NCBI GenBank assembly: GCA_945939115.1
Contig: CAMEVC010000005.1
Coordinates: forward strand, 29,643 to 93,642
Source of the DNA: an uncultured Eubacterium sp.
GTDB taxonomy: Bacteria; Bacillota; Clostridia; Lachnospirales; Lachnospiraceae
Direction: 5' to 3'
Length of the DNA stretch: 64,000 nucleotides
Both the position numbers and the translations under genes were made by a program. The notes below the pieces were generated by a model. It had not been told where the DNA came from. It saw only the letters and a program-made list of their open reading frames with translations, and ran no database searches. Positions 58,704 to 64,000 of the stretch are shown here, piece after piece (the first letter of the stretch is position 1; each line of letters starts with the position of its first letter).

Positions 58704-59057
58704 TTAATAAAAAGCTATCTGAGTGACATCCGCCCCATTGAGCCATCTGTATCTTGATGGCAGTACAACTCCGTCTTCAACCATAGCCATAACCTTTATT
58801 TCGCCACGGTCTTTAAGAAGCCTTATTACATCCATATAATACAAGGTCCACACATCTGTCATCATGCTGCCCGACATGACAACAAGTACCTTCCTGTATC
58901 TCTTAATAAATGCTTCATCTTCCTGTCTGGAACAGCCTGCAATATATCCGCTTCTCAGACTCCAGAAATCCTCCAGCCGGTTTCCCATTGTAAGAAAAAC
59001 CCTCTCAAATCTGACACAGGTTGTGTCATTTCTGTCAAACATATTAAATACTAACAT
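58704..59057 (-). CDS. Unrecognised 117-residue protein
   Basis: No family recognised with certainty. The start ATG 59057 has GGGGG four bases upstream and the frame is free of competing longer frames, so a real gene is likely. The protein is soluble, with a basic first half and a hydrophobic strand VLVVMSG near residue 65, then W-Y-rich helix and VMAMVED strand, ending PSRYRWLNGADVTQIAFY. The order strand-Ser-Trp-helix-strand-Pro faintly recalls the second half of a TIR domain, but the usual catalytic Glu is absent and the first half does not fit. It stands alone between the ABC-F and arcC genes. A function cannot be given. Confidence 0.6.
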   Translation of the reverse strand: MLVFNMFDRNDTTCVRFERVFLTMGNRLEDFWSLRSGYIAGCSRQEDEAFIKRYRKVLVVMSGSMMTDVWTLYYMDVIRLLKDRGEIKVMAMVEDGVVLPSRYRWLNGADVTQIAFY

Positions 59058-59198
59058 TTTCCCCCAATCATAATTATATTCCGACTGTGCTTATTATATC
59101 ATTCAGATACATTTTTGTCTTATAAATGTTATCTTCTGTATATATTATGTCGTATTTGGCAGATATACCGTCACATTTATACAAGAATAAAAAAGTTC

Positions 59199-59226
59199 AA
59201 AAAAGGCACTGGGATATCCCAGTGCC
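59199..59226 (-). terminator. Rho-independent terminator of arcC
   Basis: On the minus strand GGCACTGGGA and TCCCAGTGCC pair with almost no loop and are followed by TTTTTT. It starts about 30 bases after the arcC stop. Confidence 0.93.
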
Positions 59227-59256
59227 CTAAACGCATATTCAGTCATTATACTATAA

Positions 59257-60195
59257 TTATGCTGTAATCATTGTTCCGGTCTTGCCTGCAAGTCCATCCT
59301 TTGCTTTCTCAAGATTAGCAATAATTGCCTTTCTATCCTTATCAGCAGTAACAAACCTGATAGATGCATCTACCTTAGGAAATGTTGTAACTGCCGGGAA
59401 ATGCCCCTCCTTAATATAATGATGGAGGTCTGATGCTGACACCTTATCAAACACCTTCTCCTCCGGCGTTCCCTTTCCTATAGTAAGCTTGTCATAAGCT
59501 GTAAGGAAAAGCAATGTTCCGGCACCTACAAGCTCAGCCAGCTTAGCTGCTGTATAATCCTTTTCGATTATCGCACTTGCTCCCTTAAGATGAGCGCCCT
59601 GCTGCAACACAGGAATCCCTCCTCCTCCTGCCGCTATAACTACCTGGTCAGCATCAAGAAGTGCCTTCACAGCGTCAATCTCATAAATATCTATTGGCAT
59701 AGGAGAAGCTATTATTCTTCTGAACTTGCCCGGTTCTTCCTCAACGACATAATTACCCTTCTCCTCTTCAGCCTCAGCTTCCTCCTTTGACATATATCTT
59801 CCAATCACCTTAGACGGTTCACTGAAAGCAATATCAAAAGGATCAACTCTTACCTGGGTAATGATAGTTGAAACCGTCTTATATATACCTCTGTTAATAA
59901 GCTCTTCTCTTATTGCGTTCTGTAAATCATATCCGATATAGCCCTCACTCATGGCACCGCACACAGACATAGGTGCAACGGTTCTGTCATCAGGCTCAAG
60001 TCTTGCAAATTCAGTCATTGCAGTCTGTATCATACCCACCTGTGGTCCGTTACTATGTGTAATAACAACCTGATACTTAGCTTCTACAAGATCAGAAATT
60101 GCCACTGCTGCTTTCTTAACATTCTGCTGCTGCTCCGGAAAAGTCTCTCCAAATGCATTACGTCCTAAGGCAACTACTATTCTCTTATTATCCAT
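59257..60195 (-). CDS. arcC: Carbamate kinase
   Basis: Transfers phosphate between carbamoyl phosphate and ADP, giving ATP in arginine, agmatine or purine breakdown. An amino-acid-kinase fold with VVALGRNAFG at the start, THSNGPQVG, AAGGGGIPV and the family end AIIANLEKAKDGLAGKTGTMIT. Length 312 from ATG 60195, which has GAGAGG upstream; ATG 60210 overlaps that site. arcA and arcB are not adjacent, so the pathway it serves is open. It has its own terminator. Confidence 0.94.
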   Translation of the reverse strand: MDNKRIVVALGRNAFGETFPEQQQNVKKAAVAISDLVEAKYQVVITHSNGPQVGMIQTAMTEFARLEPDDRTVAPMSVCGAMSEGYIGYDLQNAIREELINRGIYKTVSTIITQVRVDPFDIAFSEPSKVIGRYMSKEEAEAEEEKGNYVVEEEPGKFRRIIASPMPIDIYEIDAVKALLDADQVVIAAGGGGIPVLQQGAHLKGASAIIEKDYTAAKLAELVGAGTLLFLTAYDKLTIGKGTPEEKVFDKVSASDLHHYIKEGHFPAVTTFPKVDASIRFVTADKDRKAIIANLEKAKDGLAGKTGTMITA

Positions 60196-60279
60196 ACATA
60201 AACCTCTCATACACGATTAATATTGATGTAAGTATTATATTCCAAGACCAGCTAAAAAGCAAACCTTTTCACTTATAAA

Positions 60280-60308
60280 TGAACAGTTAACCGGATTCTG
60301 AATATAAT
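60280..60308 (+). promoter_or_regulatory. Promoter of the S8 peptidase gene
   Basis: TGAACA (60280-60285), a 17-base spacer and a perfect TATAAT (60303-60308). Transcription would start near 60315, leaving a leader of about 28 bases that contains no recognisable ribosome site. Confidence 0.6.
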
Positions 60309-60342
60309 GAAATATATATATTATGTTTTGAAATAAAATATT

Positions 60343-61149
60343 ATGAATAAATTAATCGCAGTCGCTGTAATCGACTCTGGAATATATCCTCACATTGATT
60401 TTAAAAACCGAATAATTGCCTTTAAAGATTACATTGCCAGAAAGAGATATCCCTATGACGACTGTGGACATGGAACACATGTAAGCGGAATAATAGCCGG
60501 AGATGGAACCGCAAGCCACGGCAGAATCAAGGGACTTTGTCCGCAGGCCAACCTTGTAAGCATTAAAGTACTCGACAAGTATGGAAACGGGCGAATTGAA
60601 AATGTAATAGATGCGGCAGAATGGATATCAAAGAATAAAGACATTTATAACATTAAGGTTGTTAATATATCTTTCGGAGCAACCACATTTGGCGAAAGAA
60701 AGGATCATAAAGCTCTTGAACAAGCTATTGAAAAGCTCTGGGATGAAAATATATCCGTTGTTGCCGCAGCAGGTAACGACGGCCCTCTCAAGCATTCCGT
60801 AGCAATTCCGGGAACCTGCCGTAAAATCATTACTGTAGGCTCACCTGATGGAAAAGATTTTTTCTCTGGCCGTGGACCTACCAATGAATGTATTGTAAAG
60901 CCTGAACTGATTGTAAATGGTTCATATATATATTCCTGCAGCAATACAGGAAATTCATATTCTGTAAAAAGCGGAACATCCATGTCTGCTCCAATTGTCT
61001 CAGGCGCCATTGCAAATGTGCTTTCAAATAAACCATTAACACCAAAAGAAATTAAAATGCGCCTCAAATACTGCTGCACGAAAAAAGCCCTGCCAGATAA
61101 CCTGCAGGGCTGGGGATTACTCAATATCCAGCAATTTATAAATATATAA
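60343..61149 (+). CDS. Subtilisin-like serine peptidase (S8), intracellular type
   Basis: A 268-residue S8 peptidase with a complete catalytic triad: Asp in VAVIDSGIYPH (residue 10), His in DDCGHGTHVSGIIAG, Ser in SGTSMSAPIVSG; the oxyanion Asn is in AAAGNDGP. It has neither signal peptide nor pro-domain and begins almost at the catalytic Asp, so it resembles intracellular subtilisins. The ATG 60343 lacks a ribosome site (AAATAAAATATT precedes it), so translation may be weak or unusual. The last codons on the plus strand also form, on the minus strand, the terminator of the two genes beyond it. Confidence 0.92.
   Translation: MNKLIAVAVIDSGIYPHIDFKNRIIAFKDYIARKRYPYDDCGHGTHVSGIIAGDGTASHGRIKGLCPQANLVSIKVLDKYGNGRIENVIDAAEWISKNKDIYNIKVVNISFGATTFGERKDHKALEQAIEKLWDENISVVAAAGNDGPLKHSVAIPGTCRKIITVGSPDGKDFFSGRGPTNECIVKPELIVNGSYIYSCSNTGNSYSVKSGTSMSAPIVSGAIANVLSNKPLTPKEIKMRLKYCCTKKALPDNLQGWGLLNIQQFINI
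61081..61111 (-). terminator. Minus-strand terminator inside the peptidase gene
   Basis: On the minus strand AGCCCTGC (61111-61104) and GCAGGGCT (61093-61086) pair around a 10-base loop and run into TTTTTT. It serves the minus-strand genes ending at 61158. On the plus strand these bases encode the KKALPDNLQG region of the S8 peptidase. Confidence 0.8.
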
Positions 61150-61157
61150 ATTATATT

Positions 61158-61322
61158 TTACTGTGCTGCACTGTTTACTGCCATAAGTATATCCAGCATA
61201 AAATACTGAATCAATATAAGAATCAGGGCCAGAACAATAATAACAACTAATGGAATCCATTTATGCTTCTTAAGTCCCTCACCTTTCTGATTCTGCTTCT
61301 TGAAATTACGACTGTCTACCAT
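61158..61322 (-). CDS. 54-residue single-helix membrane peptide
   Basis: A small protein beginning MVDSRNFKKQ at ATG 61322, five bases after a perfect AGGAGG. The first 23 residues are hydrophilic and basic; a hydrophobic helix (about residues 25-48, with IPLVVIIVLALILILI) follows, then a short tail ending NSAAQ. The longer in-frame extension upstream runs through the acetyltransferase gene and is not used. It lies 13 bases after the GNAT gene and shares its terminator. Topology suggests a cytoplasmic basic N-terminus. No family recognised. Confidence 0.75.
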   Translation of the reverse strand: MVDSRNFKKQNQKGEGLKKHKWIPLVVIIVLALILILIQYFMLDILMAVNSAAQ

Positions 61323-61335
61323 ATATACCTCCTGC

Positions 61336-61797
61336 TTACTCTGAATATTCTTTCGACATCTGGACATATCCAAGTCTGTCAAATCCTGCTTTTCTGTATG
61401 CCTTAACCGCACTCTCATTCTCTTCTTCGACTTCAAGCCTCATTCTTACTGCTTTTCCTTTATACATCTCGTCAAGATAGTCGAAGAAACTTCCTGCTAT
61501 GTGCTTTCCTCTGTAATCCGGTTTAATATATATATCCTCAACCCATATACAGTTTCCGCCACATTCTGTTGAATAGCTGTGTGCAACCATGGAATATCCG
61601 GCAATAATATTATCCTTGTCCTCAAATACAAAACACTCAATAAACGGATTATCTCCGAGACAATCCTCAATGTCCCTCTTCATAACATCCTCCGAAGGGT
61701 CAGTTAGTAATGCCGGTGATGCATAAAAAATCTTCATCATGGCAAGAACTTCCTCAGAATCTGCTTTATGCATTTTTCTTATAATAATATCATTCAT
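61336..61797 (-). CDS. GNAT-family N-acetyltransferase
   Basis: A 153-residue acetyltransferase. The acetyl-CoA loop is in YIKPDYRGKHIAGSFF (R-G-K-H-I-A, the Q/RxxGxG/A type) near residue 95, preceded by the beta strand CIWVEDIYI. NESAVKAYRKAGF near the end is the typical GNAT C-terminal strand-helix. Substrate unknown. The start ATG 61797 has GGAGA seven bases upstream; a longer frame to 61893 has no ribosome site. It heads a two-gene unit with the membrane peptide. Confidence 0.88.
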   Translation of the reverse strand: MNDIIIRKMHKADSEEVLAMMKIFYASPALLTDPSEDVMKRDIEDCLGDNPFIECFVFEDKDNIIAGYSMVAHSYSTECGGNCIWVEDIYIKPDYRGKHIAGSFFDYLDEMYKGKAVRMRLEVEEENESAVKAYRKAGFDRLGYVQMSKEYSE

Positions 61798-61954
61798 AAT
61801 TATCTCCAATTCATTCAATATCCTGCCTTTATAGCTTACCACAGTAAGTACCTGTTTGGCAAACCTGATTATCCCTTCTGCTGTCTTGACCATATTGACA
61901 TTTTTGTTTATTATTAATTACAGATAAAATGTTATAATTAGTGAGGCAATTACA

Positions 61955-63301
61955 TTGAATACGAAAAAAATTGATATGACAACCGGTCCTATCATGAAAA
62001 ATGTTCTTCTGTTTGCAATTCCAATCATTCTGGGAAATGTACTACAGCAGCTATATACTACCGTTGATACTCTTGTTATAGGTAACTTCTGTGGCAAAAC
62101 TTCTCTTGCTGCTGTGGGAACCAGTTCACAGCCTGTAGAGGTTCTCCTATGCATTTTCTTGGGAATTGGTACAGGAGTCTCAATTCTTGTATCGCAAAGC
62201 ATGGGTTCCCGTGACATTGATAAAATCATCCGTCTGTGCAAAACGGTCATTTTCTTTATTTATGTCTGCGGTATCCCTCTCTCTATAATAGGATATCTGG
62301 CATCCCCATTTATATTAAAATGTATGGGTGTACCGGCAGATACATGGAATGCCGCCGTCACATACACAAGAATCATATTTCTTGGAACAGTTGGCAATCT
62401 CGGTTACAACATGAATGCCGGAATACTACGTGGAATGGGTGACAGCAAGGCATCCTTATGGTTTCTTGTTGTTTCATGCATAGTTAACATCACCCTTGAT
62501 TTACTGTTTGTAGCTGTGTTTGGAATGAATGTAACAGGGGCTGCCATAGCAACAATCACTGCTATGTTTATATCATGGTTAGTGAGCATAATTTATATCA
62601 GGAATAAGTTTCCTGAATTAGATTTTTCATTTATTTCAGGACATTTTCATTTTGAGGAATTAAAGGAAATAGTAGCTATAGGACTACCTATCGGACTGAA
62701 TAATTCTTTATATTCCTTTGGACATATGGTTATTCAGGCAATGGTTAATGCACAGGGTTCAACCTTTATGGCGGGACTTTCTGTCGCAGGAAGAATAACA
62801 GGATGTTCTAACATAGCCATCACTGCTCTTTCAAGTGCAGCGACAACATTTTCTGGTCAGAACTTCGGTGCCAAGAATTTCGACAGGTTAAGAAAGGGAT
62901 ATATCAAAATACCCGTTGTTTCAGGTCTGATTACTTTATCCTTCGGACTATCATTTATATCAGTCAGAATGCCTATTCTACGCATTTTTTCTGATGACCC
63001 CGGCGTCCTTATGTATGCAAGCCGATTTGTCGTCACACTGCTATTATCACAATGGATTTATGCCATATTCAACGGTATCATCTGTGTTGTAAACGGTGTT
63101 GGTCTTGTAAGATATACAACAATAATTAACGTGCTGATGCTCTGGGCTGTAAGAATCCCAGCCGGTTACATTATCTCTCGTTTCTTTGACGGTACATATA
63201 TTATGATTGCTTTTCCAATAAGCTTTGCCTTCGGAATGATATGCATGATATGTTATTACATATTCTCACCAAAATGGAAAGCTATTATTCGCCAGAAATA
63301 A
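61955..63301 (+). CDS. MATE-family efflux transporter
   Basis: A 448-residue membrane protein with twelve helices in two MatE repeats. The first opens PIMKNVLLFAIPIILGNVLQQLYTTVDT-type sequence (NorM/DinF branch), and the second starts near residue 235 with VAIGLPIGLNNSLYSFGHM. It exports drugs or metabolites in exchange for H+ or Na+; substrate open. The start is TTG 61955 with GAGG eight bases before; the next ATG (61976) has none. The 157 bases upstream hold TTGACA (61895-61900) and TGTTATAAT (61930-61938), too far apart to be one promoter. Its last 17 bases overlap the convergent glycosylase gene. Confidence 0.92.
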   Translation: MNTKKIDMTTGPIMKNVLLFAIPIILGNVLQQLYTTVDTLVIGNFCGKTSLAAVGTSSQPVEVLLCIFLGIGTGVSILVSQSMGSRDIDKIIRLCKTVIFFIYVCGIPLSIIGYLASPFILKCMGVPADTWNAAVTYTRIIFLGTVGNLGYNMNAGILRGMGDSKASLWFLVVSCIVNITLDLLFVAVFGMNVTGAAIATITAMFISWLVSIIYIRNKFPELDFSFISGHFHFEELKEIVAIGLPIGLNNSLYSFGHMVIQAMVNAQGSTFMAGLSVAGRITGCSNIAITALSSAATTFSGQNFGAKNFDRLRKGYIKIPVVSGLITLSFGLSFISVRMPILRIFSDDPGVLMYASRFVVTLLLSQWIYAIFNGIICVVNGVGLVRYTTIINVLMLWAVRIPAGYIISRFFDGTYIMIAFPISFAFGMICMICYYIFSPKWKAIIRQK

Positions 63302-63791
63302 TTTCATTCCTCCATATATCAACAAGTCTGTCTAATGTAAATGCTGCATTAGCCGGACTTGTTGAGGGAAGAATGACAGGTTTAATCCCCAATTCATTCA
63401 TCTGATATTTTTCATAATATTTACCGGAAGTTTTTCCATTACATATAATTTTATTAATCTTCGTTTTTTCTACTATTGATGTAAGTTCTGTCGGAACAAC
63501 ATTCTTAATACTGCTGTCACTGGAACCCACAATATCACAACTATATATCGTATCCCAAAGTGCCAGCCCATGCGTCAGTATTATATTTTTCTTTTCATCA
63601 ATCGTTACCGGCTCCGTTTCCCCCAGTATTATACTCAGCATTTTCCAGAATCTGTTCTGTGGATGTCCATAGAAAAACAACTGCTCTCTTGACTTAACTG
63701 AAGGAAGGCTTCCTAAAATCAATATTCTGGAATCGCTGCTGTAAAGCGGTGGAAAAGGATGCACAATATGCTCATATTTTATCTCTTTCAA
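63285..63791 (-). CDS. DNA-deoxyinosine (hypoxanthine) glycosylase, UDG superfamily
   Basis: A 168-residue protein of the uracil-DNA-glycosylase superfamily. ILGSLPSVKSREQLFFYGHPQNRFW near the start is the pattern of family 6 (HDG), which excises hypoxanthine from DNA; LPSTSPANA near residue 145 is the second active-site motif. Relation to the MUG/TDG branch is close, so activity on uracil or mismatches is possible. The start is TTG 63791 with GGAGG nine bases upstream. Its 3' end overlaps the MATE gene by 17 bases, tail to tail. Confidence 0.88.
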   Translation of the reverse strand: MKEIKYEHIVHPFPPLYSSDSRILILGSLPSVKSREQLFFYGHPQNRFWKMLSIILGETEPVTIDEKKNIILTHGLALWDTIYSCDIVGSSDSSIKNVVPTELTSIVEKTKINKIICNGKTSGKYYEKYQMNELGIKPVILPSTSPANAAFTLDRLVDIWRNEIISGE

Positions 63792-63869
63792 ACTATCTAT
63801 CCTCCAATAAAAATATAAATAAGAAAAAAAGGACTTAAGCTGTTATACAACTTAAATCCTCTTAATCAG

Positions 63870-63940
63870 CAGGGGATGAGAGAATCGAACTCCCACCAAA
63901 GGTTTTGGAGACCCCTATCATACCATTTGACCAATCCCCT
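63870..63940 (-). tRNA. trnW: tRNA-Trp (anticodon CCA)
   Basis: The minus strand folds as a complete cloverleaf of 71 bases. Acceptor AGGGGAT pairs with ATCCCCT, discriminator G. The D arm is GTCA/TGAT with GG in the loop. The anticodon loop CTCCAAA gives CCA for tryptophan; its stem GGGGT/ACCTT holds two G-U pairs. Variable loop of 4; T arm GGGAG-TTCGATT-CTCTC. The 3' CCA is not encoded (CTG follows). It stands alone in the visible sequence. Confidence 0.95.
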
Positions 63941-63951
63941 TTATAAAAGAT

Positions 63952-64000
63952 TGCTCTTTCAAAACTGCACATTAAATATATCATATTGTACTGCCTGTGG
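63952..64000 (+). other. Possible rRNA-operon spacer at right edge
   Basis: TGCTCTTTCAAAACT (63952-63966) closely resembles the boxA antitermination element TGCTCTTTGAAAACT found in rRNA leaders and spacers. The next 34 bases are A+T-rich and end TGCCTGTGG, which could be the first bases of a 5S rRNA gene, but the window stops too early to tell. Confidence 0.3.

Noticed and set aside
61324..61436. Longer form of the small membrane peptide starting at 61436
   Set aside because: The extension overlaps the GNAT gene and has no ribosome site, whereas ATG 61322 has a perfect one.
1..64000. CRISPR array, insertion sequence, prophage or integrase
   Set aside because: No regularly spaced repeats of 20-40 bases and no transposase, integrase or phage structural protein in any frame.

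Overview
The window reads as chromosomal DNA of a low-G+C, Gram-positive anaerobe of the class Clostridia, most likely family Lachnospiraceae. This is inferred from gene content and order; no 16S gene is present. Supporting signs are a pyruvate:ferredoxin oxidoreductase, AGGAGG-type ribosome sites, frequent TTG starts, a meso-DAP-type MurE, sporulation genes (spoVAF, spoIIGA, sigE), a PASTA-domain Ser/Thr kinase with its PP2C phosphatase, and an mraZ-rsmH-ftsL-PBP-PBP-murD-ftsW-ftsQ-ftsZ-spoIIGA-sigE cluster. I see no transposase, integrase, phage gene or CRISPR array. Almost every gene is on the minus strand; only dnaK, an araC-type regulator, ychF, an S8 peptidase and a MATE exporter are on plus.

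Layout from left to right. 1-5.5 kb: 5' part of aroC (it runs off the left edge), a short stand-alone DnaK, a DMT exporter and spoVAF. 5.67-5.91 kb: a 242-base palindromic element made of three perfect nested helices. 5.9-12.2 kb: cysK behind its own promoter and operator-like palindrome, then a hemB-hemL-hemA-hemC-hemD operon that makes uroporphyrinogen III from glutamyl-tRNA. 12.3-20.6 kb: an ABC exporter, a Pr6Pr/AIG1-like membrane protein, the very large PFOR gene, and an ammonium channel fused to a PII signalling domain behind a structured leader. 20.8-27.2 kb: an AraC regulator, hemW, lepA, an amidase-like protein that has lost its zinc ligands, sigE and spoIIGA.

27.3-37.6 kb: the division and cell-wall (dcw) cluster, without mraY and murG. 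38-46.6 kb: ychF, rpe, rsgA, the PASTA kinase and PP2C phosphatase pair, rlmN, rsmB and a membrane zinc peptidase. These are packed with overlaps and probably form one translation and cell-wall-signalling operon that continues upstream into fmt, def, priA, murE and ftsK/spoIIIE (46.6-54.6 kb). 54.6-60.2 kb: a PrsW-like protease with a zinc ribbon, thiC, an ABC-F ATPase, one unrecognised small gene and carbamate kinase. 60.3-64 kb: an intracellular subtilisin, a 54-residue membrane peptide, a GNAT acetyltransferase, a MATE exporter, a family-6-like DNA glycosylase and tRNA-Trp(CCA). The last 50 bases look like rRNA-operon spacer.

The most interesting points are the palindromic element at 5.7 kb; the zinc-ligand-less amidase where spoIIP is often found; the Spo0A-type spoIIG promoter with its 21-base spacer; a 10-base-period array of MraZ boxes; the Amt-PII fusion with its attenuator-like leader; and a minus-strand terminator built into the 3' coding end of the plus-strand protease gene. 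No clearly new multi-gene system is visible. Start codons were chosen by Shine-Dalgarno position, so several differ from the longest open frame.
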